DNA of 64,000 bases, from positions 2,858,001-2,922,000 of the forward strand of contig CM050668.1 in the NCBI GenBank assembly GCA_027574665.1. Reading direction: 5' to 3'. Below the pieces are notes generated by a model that had not been told where the DNA came from, ran no database searches, and was given only the letters and a program-made list of their open reading frames with translations. Positions 36,033-49,220 of the stretch are shown piece after piece (the stretch's first letter is position 1; the number at the start of each line of letters is the position of its first letter). A program made the position numbers and the translations under genes. The DNA is from Rhynochetos jubatus. Lineage: Eukaryota > Chordata > Aves > Eurypygiformes > Rhynochetidae.

Positions 36033-36085
36033 GGGGCCTGATTCTGCTCCATCCGGCAGCGGCGTGAGTAAAGGGCAGTGCTTGT
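36033..36085. mobile_element. Possible MITE-like end (GGGCCTGATTCTGCTC)
   Basis: GGGGCCTGATTCTGCTCC at 36033-36050 resembles the terminus of a sauropsid palindromic repeat that begins GGGCCTGATTCTGCTCTCAG. The rest has decayed or was never present. Confidence 0.3.
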
Positions 36086-37295
36086 TGGGAGGCAAATGTC
36101 AGTGGAAGGACAGAAGTGGGAGATCAATATCAGGAGAAAATTAAAGTTTTAATAGGAAAATCCTGCGTGTGGAGCAGAATTAGCTTGGAGTGTTTGGGGC
36201 AGTGTAAAGCTAAACATGCTGGAATTGCAAAACAAAGCACTTTAGCCCTAGATGTTCAAGCCAAGGTTTCTGCTTGTTCCATTCGGTTTCATTTGGCGTT
36301 GTTTTTCATGTGTAGTGCCGTGCTTTTGGGTCCGTGCTTGGGCATTACACAGAGGAGGCTGATGATGGTCTTAATTTCCACAAAGCTTCATCCTCAGAAG
36401 ATCACATGTGAAGTAAACTTTCTGCTAGCTCGAAAGCACCACACGATAGGATGAAATACTGACACAGTTTTAACTCAATGGGATTTTTTTCAGTGGTTTA
36501 ATGAGGTTTCACCAGGCTTTCACTAGTAATTGCTTGACGAAAATAATACCTAATTTGCTTCTTTCCTGAGCTGTTTCTAAATGAATTGCTCCTTTTAGGT
36601 GGAACCTGTTCCACCATCAAAGCTGTACAGGGTCTGAAGGACAGAAGAAAGGCTAGGCTTCACACATTGAGGTCTGATCTTGGTGGCTGTCAGTAGGATT
36701 TCAGCGGTGTGTCAGTAAAGGCACGGCACAAAGCCTGCCTTCTCTCAACCCTTCAGTAATCCCTTGAATCAGCAGGAGCTTTCTCAGCTGCATCAGTTCT
36801 GCAGTTACATTCTGGCTGCGGGGTTTGGGGGTTTTGAAAGCAGGACACTCCACTGAGGTTTATTTGTAAACTTCTCTCTGGCCGATGATGGGGAACTTGA
36901 TACATTATCAACTGAGATACTGGGATTGAAAAGGGGAGAGCAAGGCAACCAGAAAAGGAGATTACAATTTAATAAATAGCAAAGATATGGTTAGCTGCTA
37001 TCAATGTAAGTTTAATGCCATTAGCTCGCGTGCCATTGGTAATGATGTACATAGGGCAAAGCACCCAAAGGCTCCAGGGGAGCAACCAGCCCATCTGCCA
37101 TTTCATGCACTTCAGAGAAAAGTTTTCCAAGGTGTAAAAATACCCAGGATTTCATTCTGCCTTGAAAAAGATCTATTTTACTTTGATACATGTGCTGTCT
37201 GTTGATGCAATGGCAAGAACAGGAAAGTCCATGACCATCAGTCTTGTTTTTCCTGAAACAGTCTTGTTCTACATTGGAGAGGGGCAGAACCAGAG
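36086..37295. other. Non-coding; one short dyad
   Basis: GGTGGAAC-CT-GTTCCACC at 36599-36616 is a perfect 8-bp inverted repeat around two bases, containing an AACCTGTT word like a grainyhead site. Nothing else is recognised. The frame at 37021-37338 minus has no domain. Confidence 0.4.
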
Positions 37296-37355
37296 CTTTA
37301 GGGTAGAAAAGGACCTGCTTGTTCGAGCAAGGTCCCATAGTCTACCCCGCACCCC
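37296..37355 (-). mobile_element. Possible old CR1 3' end, antisense
   Basis: CTTTAGGGTAGAAAAGGACC, then GGTCCCATAGTCTACCCCGC, resembles the antisense CR1 tail (GGTTGGAAGGGACCTC ... TCATCTAGTCCAACCCCC). It is much more diverged than the fragment at 16716-16883. Confidence 0.3.
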
Positions 37356-38639
37356 AAGTAACCTTGGTTGCACATCTACCTGTACAGCTTTACGTGGAAC
37401 CCACTTTGTCAAAGCGTATATTGAAATAAGGAGGGACTTGTGGACGCCGCTGCAACGCAGAGCAGATGGCGGGGCACGGCCCGATCTCACAGGCAGGGTT
37501 ATGCCCCGTGGGGTGCAGTGAGGGCTGGTGAATCACAGCTGGATGCCTGGACGTGAATGGTATTGCAAGATGTGTGCTCCTAACAGGGAGAAGGAGTGAA
37601 AAGGGAGGAAAGATGAAACTAGAGCTTCACCAGCCTTACCATTTTTTACAAGAAGGCTTTCTGTGCGGTTAATCCCTCTAACCTGCATTTGCATTAACAC
37701 TTGCAACCTCACACGTTGCTGCTAAGAAGTTTTGGCAGCTCTTGGCCCTGATTGCGGAGGTAACGCTGCACTTGTCTCCTTTGCTCTCACTCAAGTATCT
37801 CAGGAGCCAGAGACCAACGCTCTATGAAGTTTTTCCCTGTACACACATGCAGGCATCTTGGCAGAGCTTCAAAAGCCATTTGCCTTATTATTCATATGTC
37901 TGCTTATAGGAGCAGAAATGATCCCATTTCTCACTTTCAGAATAAGGGCAGACGCTAGTAAAGAAGAGATTCCTCATCTCTGGCACAATCCTGCAAACCT
38001 GTGGGAGCTCATCATCTCCCCACTGCCGCCCTGGGTGTTTGGGATGTAGGTTTCAAAGCCCCCTGCCCCGACAGCTCTCCAGTCCTATCAAAAACAACTG
38101 AAATCATAGGGTTTTGGAGTACAGGCAGAGTATATGGGGGGTCTCAGGGTCGCAGGAAACTGCAGAAGGATGACTTGAAAAAGAGGCTTCATAAAAGACC
38201 TAATGTTGCTTTCCTCCTGCAGTTAGGATAGCTGACAATATGGAAATGTTGCAGAGACTTAAACATCATCAAAATTACTTCACCTCCTCACTGCATTTTC
38301 TCAAACAAGCCTCAAGAACCCTTGCTTTAAAACAAATTAGTAGACTGGAGTAACCTTATAAATCCAAAGAGCCATTAAAAGTTGAAATATTTGGTCATTC
38401 CTCCTCTCGGTTTAAACTGGGATTCATCCAGAGTTCAAGTGCATGTATCACATAAGAGCCACGGTCCCATTTTGTAGAGGTCCATTTTAGTGTTGATGGT
38501 TTTCTAGTGCCAGGAATCTACTCTGCAGCCAGGCAAAGAGATAAATCAAAGTTGTGCGCGCCGATGAAATTCAGGAGCCAGAAGTCACCATTGCAGCCCA
38601 TATAAATCCCTGAATGCCAGCCCTGATGCTTTTGTCCAT
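37356..38639. other. Non-coding; nothing recognised
   Basis: Single-copy sequence. The frames at 37858-38231 are short and carry no recognisable product. Confidence 0.5.
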
Positions 38640-38900
38640 GCCATTAGAGTTCAAAATTATCTGCCCCTCTTTGCTGATGTATGGATTAACCGGCTGCCCG
38701 AGTGTTTACTAACGGTTATCACCCGGTACTTTGGATGTTATCAGAGGAAGGGACGCCTGCCGCGGGGCTTGGTCTCTCACCCTTTCTATTACCACCTGTC
38801 AGTGGCGAGGAGTGTGCTGTGAAGCTGTACAGTCACAGACTACAAGTGTAGATAGTTTCTGACGGCTGATCAAAGGGGAAAACCAAAGGCCCGATAACAA
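38640..38900. promoter_or_regulatory. Candidate regulatory stretch with TCF/LEF-type site
   Basis: The stretch contains GATCAAAGG at 38868-38876 (TCF/LEF core), CACCTGTC near 38792 (E-box), CTTATCA-like and GGATGTTATC (GATA-like) words, and GGATTAACC (bicoid-like) near 38683. It has no useful open frame. Factor binding is inferred from short words only. Confidence 0.25.
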
Positions 38901-41009
<2,109 letters not shown>

Positions 41010-41594
41010 TGTGGTTTAACCCCAGCCAGCAACTGAGCACCACACAGCCCCTCCTCACTCCCCACCAATAGGATGGGGGAGAGAATCAGCAGACTAAAAA
41101 TGAGAAAAATCCTGGCTTGAGATAAAGACAGTTTAATAAGTAAAGCAAGAGCCATGCAGGTAAGCAAAGCAACACAAGGAATTCATTCCCCACTTCCCAT
41201 AGGCAGGCAGGTGTTCAGCCATCCTCAGGAAAGCAGGGCTCCATCACGCCTAATGATTGTTTGGGAAGACAAACACCATTACTCCAGATGTCCCCCCCCC
41301 TTCCTCCTTCTTCCCCTGGCTTTATATGCTAAGCATGAAGCCATATGGTCTGGAATATCCCTTCAGTCAGTTGGGATCAGCTGTCCCAGCTGTGTCCCCT
41401 CCGTACCGCTGGTGCATCCCAGCCTGCTTGCTGGTGGAGTGAGGAGCAGGAAAGGCCTTGATGCTGTGTAAGCACTGCTTGGCCGTAACTAAAGCATCCG
41501 TGATTTACCAACGCTGTTTTCAGCACAAATCCAAAACGGAGCCCCACACCAGCTACTGTGAAGAAAATGAACTCTATCCCAGCCAAAACCAGTA
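41010..41594 (-). mobile_element. Solo LTR of an avian endogenous retrovirus, family 1
   Basis: The plus strand starts TGTGGTTTAACCCCAGCCAG at 41010. It runs through CAACTGAGCACCAC, GGATGGGGGAGAGAATC, GATAAAGACAGTTTAATA, ATATGGTCTGGAATATCCC, TCAGCTGTCCCAGCTGTGTC and GTGTAAGCACTGCTTGGC, and ends CAGCCAAAACCAGTA near 41594. This is a full-length LTR of a family abundant in neoavian genomes. The retroviral sense is minus: a TATA-like ATATAAA is the complement of 41321-41327, and an ATTAAA poly-A signal is the complement of 41132-41137, about 190 bases downstream. No gag, pol or env follows on either side, so it is a solo LTR left by recombination. No clear target-site duplication is visible. The open frames inside are not genes. 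Confidence 0.9.
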
Positions 41595-41974
41595 CTGATG
41601 CGCTGAGCTCTCCCTGCTCCTGAGTTCTGCACTGCTCCAGCTGGAGTAGGCTGAGGGGCTCTCCCATCAGGGCTCACCCCTCTGCTTTAGTGGGTCACTA
41701 TGGAGCACGTAGCCCACAGCAGGTCACCAAACTGCTGCTACCTCCCACGTTCTGCAGGAGGAGGCTGCAAAGAAGCAGAATTTAAACCCTTGTATGTGGG
41801 TACGAATAGCAATGAGCAAGCTGCTGAGTGGTGCAGAAGCACACTTCAGAGCCCAGCTTGTCATCTTTCAAACTGTCTTTCCATCTTGAAAAAGGTGGAG
41901 TCAAGGGATGATTTACGATTTGGTTTTAACAGAAGGAGTTGGCTGAACACTGAGTATGTGTCTAAGCTACAGAT
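41595..41974. other. Non-coding spacer
   Basis: No retroviral internal sequence (primer-binding site, gag or pol) is visible next to the LTR. The frame at 41700-42011 has no domain. Confidence 0.5.
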
Positions 41975-42135
41975 CTGGTGCAAATTCTCACCAGCTTGTT
42001 GCCTTGGATGAGGCACTTAACATGCCCATGACTCCAGTGCTCCATCACTGCAACGAGGATAGAAATGCCTCACGTTGCTGGTGTGGAGTTTAATCAGCTC
42101 ATGTCTGCAAAGGACTGTGAAGGTGGAAAAACAGG
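41975..42135 (+). mobile_element. MIR-like CORE-SINE relic
   Basis: ATCTGGTGCAAATTCTCACC, GCTTGTTGCCTTGGATGAGG, CACTTAACATGCCCATGACTC, CATCACTGCAACGAGGATAG, AATGCCTCACGTTGCTGGTG and AAGGACTGTGAAGGTGGAAA follow MIR order (GTGTGACCTTGGGCAAG, TCACTTAACCTC, CATCTGTAAAATGGGGATA, CTACCTCACAGGGTTGTTG, the AAAGCGCTTTGAG-like tail). The CCTCACGTTGCTGGTGTGGAG block, the GTTGTTGTGAGG equivalent, extends the match further 3' than in the other copies. Confidence 0.6.
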
Positions 42136-43970
42136 CTGTGAAAATGGACAAAGGCACATATTTCATCACTTACTGACCCAAACTGTGATCAGGGTGAACT
42201 TCTGTAACAGGTCAGCCCCCTCAGGCTGTGTACATTAGGGGAAACGTGAGGGGAATACCTTCTCTGAAAGCTGAAGCCGTCTAGACGTGCCAAGTTAAGG
42301 TGACTGACTGCCCCAGAGACTTCACATTACATTATATTGTAAACCAAGAACTTGGTTAGAGACAGCGGTCTATATTTTCCATCCATTTTCACCAAACCCA
42401 GCTGATAGCAGTGAGTGCCAACTTCTTTGGCATACGATTAGGCTCACAGTACTGCAGGTGTAAAGACAGAAAGGAACTGTGAGATGCCATCACTGAGCCA
42501 AAATTAATCCAAAGAGATTTCTCCCTGCTTTCCCTCCAGACACATAAATCTTCATAATGAGTGTAAGATAGATGCCATCTCAAAAGAGCAAATGTAAGCA
42601 GCAATAGTGAGTAACATGAGCATTGACCTAACTCACCCCATCCCACTACCCTGCTCGCGCTGTCATTACGCTCTGTGTTTTCCTGCCTGTCGTGGGATTC
42701 TCTCTATCACTAGCATACTTTATTCTCAGGATTTGGGCATGTGGTGACTCAGTGTAGCAGAGACAACCTGGTGATAAGGCTGTGAACTCCCGTGCCCTTT
42801 CCACTTCCATCCCCTAACAGCTCTTGAGCTGTTCTTCTTACCAGATGGCCATAAAAAGTCCTCTCCTGCTCAGATGATACCTGGAAAACGGCACTTGCCT
42901 AGGGAGTCAGCTAGCGCTCGCTACAACACGCGTGGCTGCGCTCGTGGCAGGCTGCCAGCCACCATTTGTCAAGCTGTGGAGCGCGGTAAAGTGCTAGCAT
43001 CTGTCTGCCCGTTAATAAATGGGGGAAGATAAGTTTGGAGGTACATTACCCTTGCTTCAAAGAAGAGGTGTCTTTGTTGGCTCGTAACAAGTAGGATAGA
43101 TTTCACTTCCCCCAAAACCACTTACATCTTAACAAACTCAGGCAGAATGGAATTATCTCGAAAAACATTGTTTTGTTCCTTGGATTCTCTGCTGCCCACT
43201 CACCTCAGTGAAATGATAGCAAAGAGTTCAGCAGAGGAGGACACTGTAAATTTGCTTGGTGGTGGTTGATTTATATATTGGTACTGCTCCCAAAGACAGC
43301 GTTTATATTTCTGCATTGGCCTCAAAATTATGGAAGTTATAAACCTCCCTCTAATGATCCTAAAATGGCTTATTTTAACTTACACATGCTTTTGTTGTGC
43401 ATGCCTTTAACCCTTGTTTGTGCTCCTTGGATTCTCTTCAGTCCTGAAATACATTTTGAGATTTAACGAAACTTGCAAAGTCTTACCTGAACAGAAACAT
43501 GAACTAATGAAAATTTCTAACTCTGAATGTGAAGAGATGTGCGTGTGCCGTGCTCGGGTCCGCTGTGTGGACAAAGACAAAATGGGCAATAGGGTGGACA
43601 GTGAGACTTTATCAAGTGCTCAGCTGGTCCTGACATGCACTTAGTGGCAAGAGATAAATAGATTCTTTTAATGCCTTAACTGTTAGGACATAGCTGACAC
43701 GTAGATTTATATAGTAATCAGGGCTGATACGCTGCAGTAGTGCAGAGGAAACGCATGCTCATGGTACACAGACCACTCTGGGGAGCAGATATTCGCAGGG
43801 TCTCTGTTTCCTACCTACGCTGTTGCACCGCAAAGTGGCGACGCCTCACTGGTTCGGTGGTTCTGGCTATATGCAGAGGCAGAAATCACCCGAAGATTGG
43901 TTACACAGGAAACATCAAATGGAAGGATGCTAAAAACATGAGGAATAATCTGGTATTTGCAAGGAAGAGG
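42136..43970. other. Non-coding; possible regulatory stretch near 43000-43240
   Basis: No gene recognised. 43005-43240 is AT-rich and frame-poor, with words such as GAGGTGT (T-box-like) and GAAGATAAG (GATA-like). The frames at 43414-43644 and 43740-43976 are short and have no domain. Confidence 0.4.
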
Positions 43971-44010
43971 AATTAGATGGCCTGACGGGTCTTTTCCACC
44001 TTGGACTCTG
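43971..44010 (+). mobile_element. Possible old CR1 3' end, sense
   Basis: AATTAGATGGCCTGACGGGT then CTTTTCCACCTTGGACT matches the sense CR1 tail GACTAGATGATCTCNNNNGGTCCCTTCCAACC. Only about 35 bases are convincing. The terminal octamer repeat is gone. Confidence 0.35.
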
Positions 44011-45873
44011 CCTAGTTGCCAAGGGCTGTCGGACAGTGGATGGGAGAAGAACCAGGTCTGGAAAATGACCCCCAAAAATCTACTTTTCTTGTGACCTAAA
44101 TGATAACTCCAGTCATCCAGCTAGTTGAGTTGATTGGGAAACCAGCTTTTCTCCTTGTTATCCAATTATCCAGACGACCCATGTCTATCTTAAGTGGAGT
44201 CTGCTGTACATAAGCTGTCAGCCTAGATACACATTTAATTCCAAAGAAGGCGTAAATTGGCAAAGATGCAAAAAGATGTTTTTACTGTTTCAGTTTCTGT
44301 TAAACTCTCACTGAAAAAAAAAATGGTCTACTCACAAAATGTTAGTGGTCAGTGACCTCTTTTGCTTGCAAAGCTTGCAAAGCTTTGTTTTCAAGGAACT
44401 ACAATATTTACATTTGCAGTATAGTTTCTGAGTATGTGCTGGAGCTTCACATTGCATTCTCAAAAAAAAAAAAAAAAAAGAAGAAAAGCTGGTATTGTGA
44501 TTTCTGAAACTGTGCTTCCAGGAATCAAATATCTCTGACAATATTCCACTCCAACTGGACATGCAGAAATTACCAGCCCAGGCTAGAAAGCTTTCCCTTC
44601 AAAAACACTGTAATCAGTAAATCCTCTGATTTATGTGTGCCTTCAACAAGTACATTTCTTAAGCTTTCAAATGCATTTTCATCATTTCTAGGCATAATAT
44701 TGAAAATTAGGCTATAACAGGGGACCAGGCCTTTACAGTCTGAGCAACCGGATGTTTTCTGAAATTTATCTGTGGAAGACGAATTCTGTGGCTATCCGCT
44801 GTTTCTGTGCCGTGGGAAATAAGTCTGCTGAGCCCAGGAGACAGATTCCCCTTGCACTCTCTGCCTGTCCCCTCCGGCCGGAGGAAAACATCCACAGCCA
44901 TGATGCTGATGTGGGTTCTTCCTACAGAGGTATAGCATGGGCTTTGTACATCCCATGACCCAAATCCATTAGGCCCCCAGTCACGTCCACTTGAGATCTA
45001 GGCTGGCCTGAAGGAAAACCAGTGGATCTGTCAGTCAGTCCCAGAAAGGAATTAACTCTAGGACAGCAGCAGTGAGCATGGAACGGTGCAGCACCGCATC
45101 TGCAGCACCAGGAGGAAAGGTATTCTCAACCCTGGCATCCCAGCTTCTCCTCCCTCCTTTGACCTCAGTGAAAGGTTTAGCTGTACATTAAATCTAGGCA
45201 CAGCTTCAGCCTCGACTTATACGTGTTTTACCAAATCAAAAACTGTTCTGTAGATTTTCTCATGTTTATTACTATAAAACACATAGCACAGTGACAGAAG
45301 GGTAGATTTGTTCTTTAGGAGACTGACACAACAGAGAGGTTTCCAAGGGAGAATTGTCAATGTGTAAAATAAGTGAGTATTCATCACTGCTTAGGTTATT
45401 TTGCAAACTTCCTTCAGTGCTAAATGTGCTGCTGCCACTGTCAGACCCCTGTTTCTTCTGCCAGAAAGAACTGCTGATGTCTGGGCAGCTGTGGAGATGC
45501 GGGATGGTGCTTACTGTGTTTGCAGTGTGCGATTCCAGTCCATGCCAGTCTGCTGCGTCTTCTCTGTTAAAATTTGTTTGGCTGCCTCAATGTTGTACTT
45601 ATATTCATATCTAATTTATTTTGACAAAGTATCCCCAAATCAGCATTGCTGCAGCATTTTACAAGTGGTAGAACTGTTCTCTGGACATACATCAGTAGAA
45701 TTGCTTTTTCTGGGCAAGTTTCCCTTGTTTTTTTTAATTCATCATGAAATCCAGTACCCTGTGATGGCTCAGTTTACACTGCAGTTTATGGAGCAAAATA
45801 ATGTTTCTATCCTGTCTCAGGAATACCTGTGAACTTGCAGTAAGAGCCTCTGTCAAACACTGCAAAGCACCCC
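44011..45873. other. Non-coding; poly-A run at 44462-44479
   Basis: An 18-base A run stands at 44462-44479. No gene or further repeat recognised. The frames at 45354-45614 and 45401-45832 overlap in different registers and have no recognisable product. Confidence 0.5.
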
Positions 45874-46841
45874 TGTGGTGGGTTGACACTGGCTGGAGGC
45901 CCGGTGCCCACCCAAGCCACTCTATCACTCCTCTCCTCGGCTGGGCAGGGGAGAGAAAATAAAAGGAAAAGCTCGAGGGTTGAGACCAGGAGAGGGAGAG
46001 ATCATCCACCAGTTACCATCACAGGCAAAACAGACTCAACTTGGGGAAATCAGTTTAACGATTGCCAATCAAATCAGAGTAGGATAACAAGAAATAAACC
46101 CAAATCTTAAAACACCTTCCCCCCACCTTCCTTCTTCCCAGGCTCAGCTTTGCTCCCCATTTCGCTCCCTCCTGCCCTCAGCAGCACAGGGGGACGGGGA
46201 ATGGGGGTTGTGGTCAGTCCATCACACGGTGTCTCTGCCACACAAGGGAGAATCCTCACTCACACTGCCCCTGCTCCAGCCTGGCCCCCCCCGGGGTCAC
46301 AAGTCCTGCCAGCAAACCTGCTCCAGCCTGGGCTCCTCTCTCCACGGAGCCACAGCTCCTGCCAGGAGCCTGCTCCAGCGTGGGCTGCCCACGGGGTCAC
46401 AGCCTGCTTCAGGCATCCCCCTGCTCCAGTGTGGAGTCCTCCCCAGGCTGCAGGGGGATCTCTGCTCCCCTGGGACCCTCCACGGCTGCAGGGCACAGCT
46501 GGCCTCACCATGGGCTGCACCACAGGAATCTGCTCCAGTGCCTGCAGCACCTCCTCCCCCTCCTTCTCCCTGACCTGGGGGTCTGCAGAGCTGTTCCTCT
46601 CACATATTCTCACTCCTCTCAGGCTGCAGTTGTGCAGGTTTTTTTTCCCCTTTCTAACCACATTATCCCAGAGGCACTACCACTGTCACTGATGAGCTCA
46701 GCATTGGCCAGCGGCAGGTCCATCTTGGAGCCGGCTGGCATGGGCTTTGTCAGACACAGGGGACGCTTCCAGCAGCTTCTCACAAAAGCCACCCCTGTAG
46801 CCCCTCCACTACCAAAATCTTGCCAGCAAACCCAGTAAAAC
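45874..46841 (-). mobile_element. Solo LTR of an avian endogenous retrovirus, family 2 (about 965 bp)
   Basis: The plus strand starts TGTGGTGGGTTGACACTGGC and passes CTGGAGGCCCGGTGCCCACC, GACTCAACTTGGGGAAATC, GATTGCCAATCAAATCAGAG, GACGGGGAATGGGGGTTG, CATCTTGGAGCCGGCTGGCA and GCCACCCCTGTAGCCCC, ending CAGCAAACCCAGTA near 46837. I recognise this as a long LTR family common in neoavian birds; retroviral sense is minus. It contains four degenerate repeats of about 50 bases, each with CTGCTCCAG (46271, 46318, 46370, 46421) and a further one at 46530. CACCC(C/A) lies just outside both ends (45868-45873, 46842-46847), a possible decayed 6-bp target-site duplication. No internal viral genes adjoin it. 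The long frames inside (46150-46692, 46380-46838 and others) are artefacts of GC-rich LTR sequence. Confidence 0.9.
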
Positions 46842-48890
46842 CACCCAAATTTTGCCTCTCAGACCCAGCACTGTAGGTCTGAGGAGGGAAGGATGCAAGA
46901 ATGGCATCATCATGTACAACCCACGAAGTTTAAAGGATTGAAAGCAAGGTGTTTAAAAGCCCATTCTAAAGTTACAGTAAAAAAAAAAAAAAAAAAGTAT
47001 GGCTTATTTTCTTCCAAAACTCCTGCAAAATTCCAAGCCTGTCAGCTGCCACCTGTGGAAAGCCAGGGGCACAGCGGTGAGGTGCAAACACCACAGAGCA
47101 CCCTGCGCCTGGCCCTTGGAAGAAACTGCCTGGATTCCTTCCAAATTTCATGAACAAACTCGTAATGCGATGAAGGAAGCTCATATGTTGAAGCAAACTC
47201 TTTAACCTGATTAATGGGATGTAAGTAAGTGGAGCTAATTAGACGTTCTGCTAGGGAATAGCCTATACGAAACCCAGGATCGGTGCTCAGGGCAGTTGGG
47301 ATCCTGGTCCCCAGCCAAAGCCATGTGGCTACACCAGCCTGAGCCTAGCTCGGGTCTTGACACCTTTGAGCTTCTCAGGGGGACATTTTTGAAACCTTTA
47401 TGTGAAATCTGTGGTTTGGAGACATGAAGTCACAGGCTTTCTGGCGTGCCTGTCCGAGGTGGGAAGCATAGTCCCTCTGCCAGAGGGAAGAGCGTGAGCC
47501 ACTGCCCTCCAATCTCCTGCAAGGAACATCCTTCCTGGGTTTTTTCCAAAAGAGAAAATATCTGTGGTGACAGGCTGTGTTCAGAGATGAGCAGCCACCT
47601 GGGCATAGGTGTACCTGTGCTGTTAGTTCCAGGAACAGGATTAGCCCTGTATAGAGTCAGAGCTTTGATCGGTACCTTTCCGTCCCTCCCTCCCTTTCTT
47701 CTTTCCTCTTCCTTTTAATTTTTCCAAGACAATTTTTCCCTTCCCTTTCCTCAGTTGGTCTTAATCCTAACTTGGACGTGGGATCTAGGAACACAGACCA
47801 ATTGATTTTCTTTCTGAAGAGCATTTCTGCAAAGGGATTTCTGCATAGGTTCAATGCAAAATCAGCTTGGGCAGCAAGCACACTTGCGTATCAAATAACA
47901 CTGATGCTAAAAGCAGCCTTTGAACTTTGGGAATATTCATCTCAGGGTCAGAGATTAAATTACCCCCTCTGCTAAGTCTGAGAGCTCAATGCATTTCTTC
48001 CTACAAAAGGTTTATTTGGATGAGCCTCATGTAGAATAAATTAAAACTCAGGGTTCTTCAGGAGCCACCGTTTTTGAAGTGCTGCACACATTTTAACACC
48101 GTTTTATGAGTTATTTCTCACATGCCACACTCAATAACAGCGCAGCTGCCCCGTGCAGGACATCAAGCCCTTCAGCATGGGCTTCTTGCTCTCTCCTGCC
48201 CAAGCCAGTGTCCCTGGAGCAGCCCTGTCCCGCAGCCCTGCCAGGGCCAACAAGGGCAGGTTTAACTTCCCAACCGTTTCCCAGGTCTCCAAATCCAGCT
48301 TACCACCAGCCCCAGGAGGTTGTAGTGGGATTTATTCCAGGTCGGACGTTATTTTAGGGGACGGGGAGGGGGGGATGAATGCTGATACCACAAATGTTTC
48401 TGGTGTGAATTTAGGATCATTGCTGCTTGTAGAAAACTCTGCTGATGTTTCTAAAGGGAGCCCTGATGCGACGAGTCAACTCCGACTTTCTGCCATTTGC
48501 TAACAAGTTGATCGACTGCATTTATTAATTATCAGTTGTGGTGTGGGGAGATTCCTTTTCTTTTTCTTACTTTTAAATCAAGGCATTTTTTAAGAAATAT
48601 TTTATTTTTGATACAGACACAGCCGGTGAAGTAGCAGTAAAAAACATCACCACAAAGAGGCACATGGCTTTGAAATGTTTTGGTATGTAACATAACTGTA
48701 TTGTTATCAGGTCTTAACTTTTGCACAAAGAAAATTTCTCCTTGTTCTAAAAGTAAACCCGCTGTCAGCTTTCCAAGGGTTATGTACATAACTTGGTTGT
48801 AGGGGAACAAAACAAAAAATATCGAAGTGTCTCAGATCATTTCACAAATAACGTTGTTCTATTTCTCTCCTTAAACGAACAAGAGTTTAT
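46842..48890. other. Non-coding; poly-A and pyrimidine tract
   Basis: An 18-base A run lies at 46979-46996. A T/C-rich tract at 47682-47755 ends TTTCCTCAG, resembling a splice acceptor, but no coherent coding frame follows. No gene recognised. 47880-48010 is AT-rich with TCF- and homeodomain-like words (CTTTGAACTTTG, GATTAAATTA). Confidence 0.45.
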
Positions 48891-49220
48891 TTGATTTTTT
48901 TTTTAAGTCAAATTTAGGATTCTGCTGTTCAGAGCAGAGAGGTCACAAGGCCCTAATGTATTTAGCATTGACTGCCCTCTCTTGTAGTGCGTCTATTAGT
49001 CAGTAATTTGATTTGTACCTATTCATTTGCAGTCCCTGCAGGAGCTCTGAGCTGGCCCCAAGTATAATTGGTGCTGTCTCTATTTTTACATCATTAGATT
49101 AGCCCCGACTCCTGGCCACTTGTTGTCTGCGCTTGTCTGTCCATTTATACAACCTAATGTAACACAAAATTCATTACTGATCACATTACTTTCAACTCTG
49201 AAGCCAGCTTTGTGATAAAC
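48891..49220. promoter_or_regulatory. Candidate conserved non-coding element
   Basis: Frame-poor, CpG-poor sequence contains TAATGTATTTAGC, CTATTAGTCAGTAATTTG, ATCATTAGATTAGCC and AATTCATTACTGATCAC. Regularly spaced homeodomain-like (ATTA) and GATTA words give it the look of a developmental enhancer. Conservation cannot be assessed here. Confidence 0.3.

Noticed and set aside
41594-45874. A provirus bounded by the two LTRs
   Set aside because: The LTRs are of different families, and the DNA between them shows no primer-binding site or gag/pol/env.
46150-46838. Open frames of 121-180 codons
   Set aside because: They lie wholly inside the solo LTR and result from its GC-rich tandem repeats.
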